Origin: Dryas octopetala
Taxonomy: Eukaryota; Streptophyta; Magnoliopsida; Rosales; Rosaceae
Direction of reading: 5' to 3'
Length of the DNA: 64,000 bases
Assembly (NCBI GenBank): GCA_963921425.1
Contig: OY992833.1
Coordinates: forward strand, 2,792,501 to 2,856,500
Within the stretch, counting starts at the first letter, position 1. Each line of letters starts with the position of its first letter. Below, one piece after another: positions 34,521-47,782 of this stretch. The notes beneath the pieces are model-generated. The model saw only the letters and a list, made by a program, of their open reading frames with translations. It ran no database searches and had not been told where the DNA came from. The position numbers were made by a program, and so were the translations under genes.

Positions 34521-35342
34521 CCATATTACTTTGAAGAAAGCTAATCATTGGATAATGTACTCATTTTCAGATGCCTAGATATTTACTTTATCTCTCAAAA
34601 TCGAGTCGAACAGTTTCAATTTTCAATCTTTCCTTTTTTGGCTTTTAAGGTTCATGAAAATAGAAGGATGAAGATTTTTTATATTTACAAAATTTTATAA
34701 GGTTAAGATACGTTCTTACCCTTTGATCGTTAGTGAGAGTTAACAAAGGTTTTGTCAATGACATTAATGAAGTGTGGAGAGTCAAAGTGAAATAAGTTAA
34801 AACCTCAAAGGGTGTAAGTGAACTTCTCTCTCAATTAATTAATTAAGAAGATAAATGAGCTCGGTTATTAGGCCTACCCATAGGCCTGACGACTTTTAGG
34901 CCTTTAGAGTAAGGCATGGGTCCCAAGGCTAGCTGACACATCGAACACTTAGAGCATGTACATTGTTTTGTCTCTAGCTATGGCTATATCATGGTTATAG
35001 CTATAGCAAAATCGCTATGTTATTGCAACTCTAAGATTTTGCTCCAATGGTACAATGCTATGCTATAGCTATCTCAAGGTTTTTTTGATTCGTGAGATCC
35101 GCGACCCAATAGCTAATTCGTAGGATCAGCAACACACCAACACAACATTTGATTTGTGGGATTCGCGACATAGCAGCCCTCTAATGGACTTTCACCAACT
35201 AGACCGCATGCCTTCCTCTCCCACTTCAAACAACTTTATTTTGAATGGAACCCGCAATTTCACTTGGTTCTTTCACCTGCTATAGTTAAATTCTTCTTTA
35301 TATATAATGTAATTTTTAGCTATAGCATAATATAGCTATAAC
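34521..35342. other. no gene; TAGCTATA-rich MITE-like sequence in the right half
   Basis: 34521-34950 shows nothing recognisable. From about 34952 (AGAGCATGTACATTG) to 35342, the motif TAGCTATAGC and variants recur at both ends in opposite orientation, as in a PIF/Harbinger-like MITE. The right end seems cut by the hAT relic that begins at 35343. No target duplication was confirmed. Confidence 0.4.
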
Positions 35343-37810
35343 CAGTGACGGACCCACGTTGTGGGCCAGGAGGGCTAAAGCCCACCCTAGATTTTTTTAA
35401 AACAAAAAATTACACCTATAAAATTTAGCCTAGCCCACTAGCCCAGCCCACCCAATAAAAAAAAAAAAAAGAATTTACCCAGCTACTCACTCTTCCTCTC
35501 CTGCATGTGCATTAAATAAAAAACAGAAATTTCCTTGATGTTTCCACAATTCCACTCACGCAAAGACACGCAGCCACTTTCCCTTTCAATGTTCCCCACT
35601 CACACAGTCGCTTCCAAAATCCCAGTTCTCTACCTCTCTCCATCTCACTGTAAGTGGTCCCTCTCTCTCTCTGTCATATTTTATTCTCTTAGTCTTAGAC
35701 TCTTAGCCATTTAGGGATTTAAGAATTTAAGAATTTAGGGATTCAATTTTTATGCAATAATTGTAGTATTTATAATTTACTCTTAAATGTTTGTAAAATT
35801 AAATGAAAATTAAGATTTGATTATCCAAATTGTTCAGGAACTCAAGGAAAACTTGTGTAATTTGTTGATGTGGGATCACTTTTAAGCTCAATCTCAATTA
35901 TTGAAAGTGTAAGTTTGGAAACAAAGTAAGCTATAAATTTCAATATTTAATTCTAGTTGCATATTGCTAGAAAAATAGGTTGTTATTGTTTGATTTTGTT
36001 TTGTAAAATATCCTTACATGTCATGTTTATTATATATTACCAATAGGTTCTAGTTTATAATGTCGGATCATCCACAAATTTCAAAGCGAAGAAAAATCTT
36101 CTTTTTTATTTTAAGAAGACAAATGACCCTTCTTCTTCTGTACCAATTTATGATTTTGAGTCTCAAAGTGAAGGAGTTGAGACTCAAAGAGTCGAGTTGG
36201 ATCCAAATATTGAGATTACTACTAGTGCTCTTGAACGTGATCCATGATTACGTCAAGTAATATGGAAGCATCCTATTACTGAACATGATAATGTTCGAAG
36301 AGCCTATATGCACTTAGGACCAGGGCAACCGAAATTAAAAGAATACCCTTCCTCTTTTGATGGACGACAAATGCGTCGATTTCAAGTTTTTTGGTAGTCT
36401 CAATGGCCTTGGCTTGAGTATTCAATTTGTTTTCCTTGCTTCCTTTTTTATACTAATCCACCTTCTCATCCAACATTTACTATGGAGGGGTATCAAAATT
36501 GGAAGAGGGTTAACGACAGGAGTAGATGTGGTGTCCTTAAGCATATAGGGGCTATAGACTCAACTCATCATAGAAATATGCAAAAATGAGATCTCTTGAG
36601 AAACCCCTATGCACATATTGATATACAAATGAATAGAGAATCATTGCAACAAGTGGAGCGAAACCGGTTGCGACTTAGGACCACAATAGAGGCTTGTACG
36701 CATCTAGCAAATCAAGGATGTGCTTTTAGAGGTGATAATGAATCTAGTAGCTCATCTAAGCGAGGGAACTTCATTGAACTTGTTAAAATGTTTGCAAAAT
36801 TGAATACTAATATTGCAAATGTTGTCTTAGAGAATGCTCCTCAAAATGTTATGTATATTGCACCTGAAATTCAAAAGGAAATCTTACATATTATGGCTAA
36901 CAATGTAAGGAAGAAGATTCGTGATGAAATTGGGGATAAATCATATTGTATTATTGTTGATGAATCGGTTGATGTAACTAGTAAGGAACAAATGGCTATT
37001 ATTTTAAGGTTTGTTGATGGTGATGGTCTTATTCAAGAACAATTTTTGCCATTGTAAGTGTTCCCAACACTACATTCATAATTCTTAAAAAAGAGATATT
37101 CAAGGTTCTTACTAGTTACAATCTTCAAGTGCAAAATATGCGTGGCCAAGGATATGATGGTGCTAGCAATATGCGTGCGGCTTGAAATGGGTTACAAGCA
37201 TTATTTATTCAAGATTGTCCATATGCTTATTATGTGTATTGTTTTGCTCATCGAATCTCAAGACGTCGTAAATGCTTTGAATTATGTTTCAACAACAAAA
37301 GTATTTCTCCAAGAGTTAAGAGAAAATGGATGGGATACTTTTTTTAAAAATGTGGAATTATTTTGTGAACTACATGACATTGTTATGCCTGATTTGGGTG
37401 CTCCTTATAGGGTGGGTACATGTCGTTCTTGCCAACAAATTAATTTTATAACAGTTAAGCAAAAATATGCGTGTAAATGTATTTTATGCTGTTATAGACT
37501 TTCAGTTGGTGGAGTTAGATACAAGATTTACACCCCTTACAATGGAACTTCTTACTTTTAGCTCATCATTGGATCATCGAGATAATTTCAGATCATTTAA
37601 TACTGATCATATATGTGATCTTGCTACGAAGTTCTACCCTCAAGAAATTATATGTGATCATTGGATCCTCGGGATAATTTCAGATCATTTAGGGCCGTTT
37701 AGTGCTAGATTTATGAATGTAATTCCCAGCCCATTACAGATTACAAATATTTTCTCATCCTCCTTCAGTATTTGTGAACTAATGAAAGGATTTAAGTTGG
37801 TACTTTGAAA
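35343..37810 (+). mobile_element. hAT transposon relic with broken DUF4371/ZMYM1-like transposase
   Basis: The left end CAGTGACGGACCCACG is a hAT-type terminus. From the ATG at 36060 the transposase can be followed through many frameshifts: a TTF-type N-terminal zinc finger (Y-P-S-S-F-D-G-R-Q, then C-F-P-C-F-L-F, 36340-36470), the DUF4371 core 36596-37057 (I-I-V-D-E-S-V-D-V-T-S-K-E-Q near 36950), R-G-Q-G-Y-D-G-A-S-N-M at about 37141, and a C-terminal hAT piece (F-Q-L-V-E-L-D-T-R-F-T) at 37500. The right terminus and dimerisation domain are not seen. It is a dead copy of the TTF/ZMYM1-like family that acts as a nuclear transposase. Confidence 0.82.
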
Positions 37811-37857
37811 TTTCCTTGTACAAAGAAAGAATACACAGGTTGATAGACACTTAGCGC

Positions 37858-39238
37858 CAAGGGTTTAAATTTCAAAAATTTTGCCGAAAATTTCGATTTT
37901 AGGGAGGACCGAAATCGAAACACATAATCTTCAATTTTTCGTAATAATTTCACCGAAATTATCGAAATCCTCAAAATTTCAGTGAAATTTTTGGCGGGTG
38001 AGATCGAGAGAGAAAAAGAGGGTGGCGGCAGGGAGGCGGCATGGGGGAGATGAGGGAGAAAAGAGAGAGGGAGGAAGCAGGGGGTTTTCGGTGGGTTTCG
38101 GCAGCAGGGGGAGATGAGGGAGAAAGAGAGGAGGGGGAAAAAGATGAGGGTGAGGGTGAGGATGGGCTGGTGATGGAGATGCAGAGAGAGATAGAGGAAT
38201 AAGAGTGAGTGAGAGAGAGAGAAGCACAGGCGGCGGCAAAGAAAGGAGAAGAAGAAATCAGAAGAATGGAGAGGAAGAAAAAAAAAAAAAGAACCAGTCC
38301 ACTTGACTGGAGAGAGTGACTGGAGAGTGAAGAGTCACGGCCAATAAACAAGCAATATAATAAAATAAGACTTTGGGATTGCAAAAAAGAAAAAGAAACT
38401 GTAAATTGTACTACTTAATCACGTTGTCAACAACCAACAATTTTTTGTATCTTAGTTTTGCAGTATTAAATAAGTGGGGTTCATTTGTTAATGGTTAACC
38501 AAAACTACAGTGGCCAAAAAATAAAATGGTTAACCAAAACTACACAGTAAAAGGTAATAATAAGATTTTTCTTTTTCAGCAACTTTATATGCTGACATGG
38601 CAACCGTTAAGTTGTTGGACGTTGGCAGCACGGGGAAAGAAAAGGAAGAAAGAAAAAAAAAAGAAAAGAAAAAAAAAAAGGTTTTCTTTTGATTGGAGTT
38701 TGAGGTTTTTGGGCAATTGGAAAGAAACAAAATAATTTGGGGTTTCGTTTAGTTAATTTTAAACCCTAAAACAGCAAACTCTAATATATTTTTATATAAA
38801 AATAATTAAAAATACTCTAAAGGGCCTAAACCCTAATATCCTATACCATATCTTAAACAATATAGAGTATAAATTATAAAGTATATAGGGTTTAGTGTAT
38901 AGATTATAGAATATAAAAAGTATTAGGGTATATAGGGTTCAATATTATGATTTAGTGTATAGATTATAGAATATAAAGAATATACTAATTTCATTTATTC
39001 ATTATACTAATTTTATTTAACAGTATTTGCTTTCAGCACGCATTATATTCATCTTATATCACATGAAACTTATTATATAATTTGGTTTTTTCAATATTTT
39101 TTATCAATGTAGTAAATAATATGTTAAATAAACATATGGTAAAGTTTCATTCAAAATTTCTATATTTTGATAGTAATTTTTGTCGTTTTCGTATAATTTC
39201 TGTTGAAATTTCATCGAAATTTAAAATTTTATTCCTTA
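37858..39238. mobile_element. non-autonomous hAT element (1.38 kb)
   Basis: An 8-bp target duplication CTTAGCGC flanks it (37850-37857 and 39239-39246). Ends CAAGGGTTTAAATTTC and (inverse) TAAGGAATAAAATTTT are imperfect hAT inverted repeats; inside them, AAATTTCG/CGAAATTT phrases recur at both ends. 37995-38290 is a purine-rich GAGAGGG tract that produces spurious serine/proline-rich minus-strand frames. No transposase. It ends about 520 bp upstream of the RING gene start, so it forms part of that gene's upstream region. Confidence 0.85.
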
Positions 39239-39682
39239 CTTAGCGCGCAAAAAAAAAAAAAATATATAGAGAAATAGAGATGCAGTGCTGTCGGGTCAGT
39301 GGTCCGGTTCACACTCACCGACCACGAACAACTCGAGTACTTGACTTGACCCGTTGGTTTGACCTTTTCTTCTAAAAGATTGCGAGTCCACGTACTCGCA
39401 ATGCCGGAGACGACCCCCAAGACAGAAAGTACCTTACTAGGGACTGAAATTCAATTTGGAAACAATTACAATCGAATTTCCTGGAAATCGCTGAAAAAAA
39501 GGGCATACCCAATTCCAGACCCCCAAAACAGATTTCGATTGATTTTATTTTCTCAATCACAGTGAATTCAATTGGAAAGAAACAAAACAAACAAAAAACC
39601 AAAAGAAGATACATCGAATTTTCTAGCTTCATTGTCCCCTCGCCGTTCTTATCTCTTTTTTTCGGCTCCTCTCTCTCTCTCT

Positions 39683-39690
39683 TTATAAAT
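39683..39690 (+). promoter_or_regulatory. candidate TATA box of the RING gene
   Basis: TTATAAAT follows a CT-rich tract, 71 bp before the proposed start codon. The position would give a short leader. It is an inference; the box could also lie inside a longer CT-rich 5' UTR. Confidence 0.4.
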
Positions 39691-39760
39691 TCGTTGCGAG
39701 TGATTACAAAATTTCTATTCAATCAATCCCTTCTCTCTTTTTGCACCGAGAGGCTTGTTC

Positions 39761-42700
39761 ATGTCTGACGCTAGAGGTAATCTTTTTCTTTTTCGTTCTA
39801 TTTTTTTTTCTTTTTTTTTTTTTAGTGTTTTCTTTCGTTGAATATTGTTTTTCTTGATGGATGATTTCTGGGTTTTTGATTTTATGTGGATACAGTCCAT
39901 CAAGAACATATGGGTATTTTTATGCAAGTTTACATCTTTTTCATACATATAATATATACATAGCAGAATATTATATCACTATTGTTTGATCGATCCAACT
40001 TGAAACAACTTGAATGTATCACTATTGTTTGTTTGATCGATCTTGAAGGAGCGTTCTTCCTTTAACTCCCAATTGATTAAATCAATTGAAAAATAATGGT
40101 TTGATTCTTTTTTTGGTGGCAGTCGGTTAATGGACTGTTTTTCTTGTAAAAAGAGCCCCTATTATTAGTTCTATGTTGTAATGATGCGATTTGTTTTTGC
40201 GTAAAATAGCTCTTTTTATTTTTATGGGTTGTACAGGTGTCTTTCAAAGATTTGTATTTGATTTGGATTCAATCAGACTCCGTTGCAAAGCTGAAAACTT
40301 TATTTGAAACCATAGATGGATGATCACTTATAGGTTGATATCCCCCATATATAGAGAAAAATATTACAGAATTGTTTACATGACTCTTCGCAATTTTACA
40401 GAATTGTTTTACTTCATTACGTGATTGCTTACATGACTTGTCGTGGTTATACTCACACCCATCCTGTTCAGGGGTAGCATGTAGCGTGATGCCTGATGGC
40501 ATGACACAAGGCTGCTACACCATAGAGTAAATCATTTCTGTAAAAAGAAAAACGGTTCTAGAAATAAGTGTAGTATTTAGAGTATTACTCATATATAGAC
40601 TGATCTGCGCATGTGTTATATATATTTTGTTATGGAAACTTAATAAAAACTTAATATATACTTTGTCTTTATATATATACATATAGAAAGACTGATATGT
40701 GCATTTCGCTTTGTCCCTCCCCCCCTCCCCTTCTCGCGCTTCCTTTTTCTTCTGGAAACTTTAGGGATCCTGCAGGTTGTTTATGTTATTTTGTTATTGG
40801 AGATCCCACAAGTTGTTAGTTCCTATGTTATATTTCACGCCTGCATTTTGGTTTAATTGATCAACATTTTGGTTTTTACAGATTTTAAGTTCTCTGAAAT
40901 AGAGGATGTGGATTTCCTTTGTTAGTAAATGGTATTTTACATATTTCTGGATGTGTAGGATTTTTACCTTTTGAAAGAAGCATGGCCTCACACTCTTTAG
41001 AGCAATGCTTGGAAGGAAAAATGAGGAATTCTCAAAGGGGGAAGATGCCACTAACCGTGGACCTCAACTATCCAGCTCCTTCTGAGGACATGCTTCTAAA
41101 TGCCAGATATACTTGGGACAATAGTCAACAAGGTCAAGATGAAGGACATGGTTTGTCAGAATCACAAGCTTCAAACGATTGCCAGGTCATTGATGATGAT
41201 GTTGCTATAATTTCCCCAAGGATATATGCCCAAGTATGAAATTTTGGATTTTCTTCTATGCTTCCTTTATTTTAATCTTTTATTATTTTCGTAGTAGCAT
41301 ACATATTTATTATTTTTCCTGCTGTCAGGCAAAGAATAATTCTAGAAGAAACCTTGAGGTGAGAGATGTGCCTCCTGCCAATATAGAAATACATATTGAC
41401 CATTCAGGTTTGTTTGCATACTTTTTCTTTTATTCATAAGTCATGCTTTAATTTGACTTGATTACTATTTGCACACGTTTTATAAGAGCCCTTCCTATGC
41501 AAGTGACTGTCATACTGTTCATTGTGCTTGAAACCAGTTCTTTAATTATCTTGTCCTGAAAAAAAAATGACACTTACTAGCATACCTAATATTTTTGAAG
41601 AGGACCTCAGGATCCCATTGAATTCAGTAAGGAGAAACTATAGTTATCTAAGCATGTCTTTTATTGTGATTCATATATTCTTTCAGTTATGTCTAGCAGT
41701 TTTGATGTTTAGGAGCAGACTTTTTAAGGTTCATTTTTCTTTGTCTAAGCCATTTATTATGTATATATATATATATATATTTATGTTCTCTTCCCAGGTA
41801 TCTCGAATGTTGGACTCTTAATTTCGAGCATACATCCAAACAAGAGTTGACCTATTCAATGGTCCAGATTGAGTCTGACAAGAGAACATTCTATATATAT
41901 ATATATATAATAAGTATAAATATAATGTACTTGTACATTCAACTTTAAAATTTGTAAATACAGTTTTCAGTGATCTATGCCTTGTCTAGCATTTTGAAGC
42001 TTTAGGTTTTAATTTTTCAAGATCCTTTAATCTGACATCATTCCTTCATTTGCATCTACGTAAGGATAAATAACGAGACATTCCCTCAATCTTTTTTTTA
42101 TTTTTATTTTCCTCGAAAGAACCTCACAATTGCTTTATGGTTAAGTTTTGCAATGGGAGGGGGGAAACACAGATGGAATTTTGTATGGACACCACATAGA
42201 AAGCATTCAAACCTGGTTCTGAAGTTTTTTGCTCTACTGATTTACTCTCTTTTTCATATTTTCTATTTATTAAATGTTTTAGTCAATATTGCATTTTAAG
42301 TAATTATTTCAAAGTGAACTTAGTTATTAATGTTACATATAGTTCTTATTGGATTCAGTCAAATTATTGTTGCACTTGTCTGTTACTTAGAGTCTCTTAC
42401 ATTGTGCATGTATTATCTTCAGATGTAGCTGCTCAAATTCCTCTAATCCCCCTTCATTGCAACAAGCGCAGAAGAACTTTACGAAATCAAGCAGTTTTGA
42501 ATTGGGAGCATCACTTTAGCTCGGAAGACACTGACAAAAACAAGGTGATATGCAATTTTTTTTCATGAATATCTACTTTGAAGTTAATTTTTTTTTTTTT
42601 GGGAATCTCTGTTGATTGGCGTTGCCATATTCCCTTATCCTTCCTTTTTCTTATATATATTAGTAGTGTATTCCTTTAGATGTTACGTTGGCTTCTACAT

Positions 42701-43662
42701 ATTGATAACATGACAGATATTTGTTTCAAAATGTGAAACTCATCAGTTATATAGCATGATATTGAAGTATCTTTGGAGAAGAAAATTTTGTACAGACTTG
42801 TTGCCCTTTCTTCCTTCTGGTCTAGAAGCTTTATCTACTTCAATTCTGGAACTGCAATGTGGAACTCATTCCTTAATCTTTAATTATTGCTTTCAAATAA
42901 TATATCTCTAGCAAATGTTAGAAGGCCTCATGATTGGTTTTCCCAAGTTCAAATTTCCCTCTGATTCTCAGTTGATATTAAACTGAGATGTGGGCAACCA
43001 TAAAAAAATTATAAGAAAAAGTTTTTATCCAGTTGAAAATGGGGAAATGCAACCAGAAAATCATGCATGACAGTCTGAAGGTTATTAATTTCTTAATTCA
43101 ACATTTCCCTTCCTCAAAATTGTACAATTTTATTTCTGCATACTTTACAGGTTTGTTATAGGTGACAAGCTTTAATAGTGTTGTACCTACTTTTTTCACT
43201 ATGGGCATAGGTGGTCAAAAGTTTGACATTACATAAAAGAGTAATGTTCTGTAGAAATTCTTTCTTTGATTAATGGTTTAGTGTGAACGTCGAATTCACC
43301 AATCATGATTGCTTGGTGGGGCCTTCAATAATTCTAGTTTCAAATTCTGGCTTTCGTAAGCTTCTCACTCTTGATTGTTAAATGATTGTTAAAGTTTAAG
43401 ACTACTAAACCCAGGAAGTTTTCTAATGCAGACAAAGGAAGTTATTCCAGAATTTCCTCAGAGTGCGCAACCTCCAGAGACTCCCTCCTTCAGTTGCCCA
43501 ATATGCTTGGGCCCATTTAATGAAGCAACATCAACGAAGTGTGGTCATATCTTCTGCAAGATGTGTATTGAAGCATCAATAAAAGTTCAGCACAAGTGCC
43601 CAACTTGTCGTAAAAGGCTTAGAATGAAAGACACCATTAGGATCTACCTTCCCACCAAATGA
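39761..43662 (+). CDS. RNF4-like RING-finger E3 ubiquitin ligase, five coding exons
   Basis: Coding exons 39761-39776, 40959-41233, 41329-41407, 42423-42544 and 43432-43662 join in frame (723 nt, 240 aa), all with GT-AG introns. If the first small exon is not used, the ATG at 40982 gives 227 aa. The C-terminal C3HC4 RING (last exon) reads C-P-I-C, 11 residues, C-G-H, two residues, C, two residues, C, 10 residues, C-P-T-C, and all eight zinc ligands are present. RINGs recruit E2 enzymes to ubiquitinate targets. The order is disordered N-terminus then RING at the extreme C-terminus, and Q-V-I-D-D-D-V-A-I-I-S in exon 2 resembles a SUMO-interacting motif. Both point to the SUMO-targeted ligase (RNF4/Slx8) type, probably nuclear. 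A basic stretch K-R-R-R lies in exon 4. It is the only gene here that looks intact. The substrate is unknown. Confidence 0.86.
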
Positions 43663-43712
43663 TTGCAGAGTAAGTTTCTATCTCTTTAATTTTCATTGGC
43701 CTAGATGCATAC

Positions 43713-43755
<43 letters not shown>

Positions 43756-44430
43756 GTGGGTGTGGCTTTGTTAATATTTGTTATTGTATTAATTATGTGA
43801 CGGATCATATGTTATCTTAAGATTTGATTATGTTTTTTCTTTTAATTCAAATATATGATTTTTTTTGTGAAATACTGGGAACCTTTATATTTCAAAGACA
43901 CATACTCAAGACTAACTTAGGGTTCTTTATTCGTATTTGATTTAGTTAAGAAAACTAGTGTGTGTGTGTGCACGCATGAACCTGCTTGCTTGCATATTTG
44001 TGGGAAGATACTTGATCATTGATCTTATGTATTCATAGAATAGGGCTAATTGATGCCTCATTTTTCATGCAGGTGGTTAAGTAATCATCAGGGGGAAAGA
44101 TACAACTTTTGGTGAAGCTTTCACAAGATGTTTTGATTTACTTTATTAGATCTATAATTTCCTATGGGGCTTCTTGCTGTTATTGGGGCTGCTAGTTCAA
44201 GAACTTATAGGTTAGCTAGCTCAGGCACTTGTAAAGTTCAGAATACCTCAGTTCCTCAAATATTCAAACAGTGGGCTTTGTGAAAATGGTTTCTTTATGA
44301 CCTTTATTGTGGCATTTTGATGTTTCCTTATGTTGGTACTAGTAGGATTCTTTTCTTATTTTGGAGGTTAAGGAATATCAGATTCTAATTGGATAATGTG
44401 TTTTTTTATTTGTTTTGTTCTAGTACACAA
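43663..44430 (+). other. 3' UTR of the RING gene, with one intron
   Basis: Seven bases after the stop codon a donor A/GTAAGT occurs (exon end at 43669). An acceptor TTTTTCATGCAG lies before 44073, so the 3' UTR is probably split. The UTR end is not clear. The intron contains a (GA)n microsatellite. Confidence 0.5.
43712..43750. repeat. (GA)n microsatellite
   Basis: About 39 bp of perfect GA repeats in the putative 3' UTR intron of the RING gene. Confidence 0.92.
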
Positions 44431-44932
44431 CAGGCAGCCCTGTACTGATTACTGAACCAAAAATTGTAAGGAAATGTTTTCATCAACATGTTAGTTGTTA
44501 CTGCTCCTTGTTACATTACGGATAGAAAAATCAACTGTGTATCTATGTTTAGTTGAACCTTCAGACTGGCAGTTTACTGTTCATTATTCAGACTTATGAC
44601 CGTAGTTTCTAGTAATCCGTTCTGTCACTGCTCTCCCTCTATTTGCATATCATTTTTGGAAAAGGATTTTGTGCGCTAATAAGGCACGAGCTATGTGCAT
44701 GTGGCAAAATTATTTTCCACATCACTATTTATCCATCAAATCATGATTGTAACTCTTCCTGCAAACGTACATATCTGCAAGTCCAATACGTGAGAACGCC
44801 TGCTTTCTTCTCAAATCTCAACCTTTTCAAGTCAAAAGACTCGGCCGTCCCCGCTTCATTCAGAACTGTTTTGCCCTTTTAATTTAATTTTAATTGCCAA
44901 ATAGTTTAATTGACATGGAATTAGGGCACAAA
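44431..44932. other. intergenic, nothing recognised
   Basis: AT-rich sequence between the RING gene and a TIR element. No coding region, RNA gene or clear repeat. Confidence 0.6.
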
Positions 44933-45734
44933 GCAGAAATTATTCCATAGTACGGATATACGGCTGACGTGGTATATCAGGGTGTATAAGTCCAATTAAA
45001 TTGTGACACCTGGCAGAGGTTCTAAGAATTAACGCTAAGGAAAAAATCGTCAAAACGCCGTTTAGTTCCAAGAAAAAGAGAGAAGCTAGTGAGAGGGAGA
45101 GAGATGAAAGGCAAGGAAAACAGTGTCGGAGATGGAGGCATTCGAGAAGCTGGAGAACGAGAAACATAAAACTCCTTAGTTCTAGATCCAACTGTTATGA
45201 AATGGAAATACAGGCAAAGGAAGAAGATGTCAGGCATCTTCTTCACACCTCAAGTGGTGGTTCATGGGTGGGTTAACCATGATGGATTTTTCATGGGCTC
45301 TTAATGTCTAACCAATAGGCTGCCTGGGTCTTTGAAGTGACTGAGTTTTCGTCTGTTTCATTTCAAGATCAGGCAACTGTTAGAAATTCTCAAAATTTGT
45401 AATTTGCAAGGAATAAAGTCAATCTTGTCATTCATCATCTATATCATTTTGAATAATATATAGAACTAGAAATTGCTTGCACAAAAGGTTGGAGGCCTGA
45501 CTCCATCAAGATCTAGTTCATTGACTATGAAATCTCTGATTTTGTTAGAGATGATAAACCATGGCGGGTGACTAAGGGTTATGTTTGGAACGATGAACAG
45601 AGTTAACGGCATAATGGAATTCCATGCTATTAATTCTCAGTAATTAATATGCCACACGTGTCGCAATTAAATTGGACAATACACCCCGATACACCACGTC
45701 AGCCCATATATCCGCACTATAGAATAATTTCTCC
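44933..45734. mobile_element. 802-bp TIR element, probably Mutator-type, with internal GA-rich cargo
   Basis: The left arm GCAGAAATTATTCCATAG... and right arm (inverse) GGAGAAATTATTCTATAG... match for about 100 bp, including CGGATATA and GGCTGACGTGGT. The interior (45030-45600) is unrelated to the arms and gene-like: a purine-rich GAGAGGGAGAGAGATG stretch, then an ATG frame. No transposase. No convincing 9-bp target duplication, so the copy is old or slightly mis-bounded. Confidence 0.7.
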
Positions 45735-46729
45735 AAAAGATATTAGGGGACCGTAGTATAACCCTTTGTTTGGGTACATGAAAAAAAAAAAAAAAACCCC
45801 AAATCTAATTAGTTCTCTCTCTTTCACACAATAATATTGAAACTATTCTCTTTACAAATTCTCTTGTGTTGCAGATAATGTGAATGTCCTCATAAGATAA
45901 TTATATACCACATTTCATGTATTTATCTCCATAGATAATCATATGATATTAGCTAGATAAATACACATCATATTTTTCTGTATTTATCTTAGTGAATAAT
46001 GTTTTTATCATAAGAGTTATATCTGATGTAAATATTTATCACTTGAAGCCTACAAATCGAGATTCTATGGAATGGAAAATACATACACAGTTCTCCCATC
46101 TTTTCTCTCTAAATTCTTTATTTACAATACGTTAGCAACACAATAGTCTTGGTATAGTTCATATTCTTTTGTTATTTTATTTTGCTTCTAATTTATGTAG
46201 CAATCTATTTTCATACATCAAGCCGATGACATTGCCTTTGTGCTCAACTTTGATGTTGTTATTCCATTTATGCTACTGCAATTATTCTATATGGTTTGGA
46301 TATAATATATATGTCGGCACATATATACTGTTTGGTTTCCTCATTATTTGTTTTACACGCTCTTATCTTGTTACTGATGTGAAGATTGTATTACAGTTTT
46401 ACAGTTTCTTTCTTTTATTACTGTTTTTGTTAAACAAACCATGTTGATTGGATGTTTCTGACTTGCTTGTTGTTTTGTTAAAGGAAGCAAAGCTAAAATA
46501 TAGTATTTTTTAATTGCAAAATAATATTTTGGAATATGTGTGTATTGCAACTTAACTTGAGGATTTTCTCTCACCGAAAGTTTTGGTTGATTTTATATTA
46601 TTGTTTAAGTCAAATCATCTTTTGGTTATTCATGCAACATATATATATATATATATCTCATGTTCTTGTATGAGTATTAATTAGCTGATTGTTTGATTCT
46701 GATTCTTATCGCACCTAATTATGTAGAAA
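45735..46729 (+). other. leader or LTR region of the copia relic
   Basis: No coding region. 45830-46150 has LTR-like features and ends near TACGTTAGCAACACA, similar to sequence at LTR/primer-site junctions of some copia elements. Boundaries could not be fixed because the 3' LTR is missing. 46640-46656 is a (TA)n run. Confidence 0.4.
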
Positions 46730-47782
46730 ATGACAAACTTGACCAAACGAGAATTTGTTGAACTTGTCTCTAGAAAGAACTATTGGTCATGGGTCCTAGA
46801 TGCTGAGATCCACCTCGAGTCCATGAATCTTGGAATCACTATCCAAGAAGGCAATAAAGCGTCCCAACAGGACCGTGCCAAAGCCTTGATCTTTTTTCGC
46901 CATTATATCCATGAAGGGCTGAAGAGTGAGTATCTCACTGTCAAAGATCCACTGACTCTCTGGGATGATTTGAAAGAGAGATATGATCACCAGAAAACTG
47001 TAATCCTCCCTAAGGCACGCCATGATTGGATGCATTTGTGTCTACAAGATTTCAAGACAGTTTATGAGTACAATTATGCAGTCTTCCGAATAAGTTCTCA
47101 ACTCAAATTATGGGGTGAGAAAATGACTGATGCAGAACTATTAGAGAAAACTGTCACCACTTTCCATACTTCAAATGTGCTCATGCAGCAGCAATACCGT
47201 GAGCGTGAGTTCAAGAAGTACTCTGAACTAATCTCATGTCTTCTTCTTACTGAGCAAAACAATGAGCTCCTAATGAGGAATCACTAATCTCGTCCAACTG
47301 GGGCAGCAACACTCCCTAAAGTGAATGTTACTTCATCTCGTAGCCGTGGTCGTGGTCGTGGCCATGGTCGTGGTCAAGGACATGGAAGTGGTAATGGGCG
47401 CCATAATGGTCAAGTTGGTCACAATAATAGCTTGGGTCTGAAATATACTCAAGCATCACATACCCACCATAAGTGGAACAAGCAAGACAAAGAGAAGGGT
47501 CAAATGGACAAAGCCCCAGAGGGTGCCTGTCACAGGTGTTGTGGGACTGGACATTGGTCGCGTGCCTGTCGCACACCTAAGCACTTGGTGGACCTTTACC
47601 AAGCCTCTTTAAAGGGGAAATACAAAAATGTTGAAGTCAATTATGTTGACCAAGTTCATGACCCAATGGACACTTCAGACCTAATAGACATAAGCCATCT
47701 TGATGTCTCTGATTTCTTCGCTGACACCGACGCAAAGTCATTTGATGCTATGATTGGTGGTGGGGTTGTCCATCCCAATTAG
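46730..47782 (+). pseudogene. copia Gag with one in-frame stop
   Basis: Starts M-T-N-L-T-K-R-E-F-V-E-L. The Gag body (W-S-W-V-L-D-A-E-I-H-L, L-W-D-D-L-K-E-R-Y-D-H) runs to TAA at 47285-47287. The same frame continues in an arginine/glycine-rich linker (R-G-R-G-R-G-H-G-R-G) and a zinc knuckle C-H-R-C-x4-H-x4-C (about 47530-47572), ending at TAG 47780-47782. Without the single stop it would be a full-length Gag. Confidence 0.88.

Noticed and set aside
37971..38384. Serine/leucine-rich minus-strand frames
   Set aside because: They come from a GAGAGGG purine tract inside a hAT MITE.
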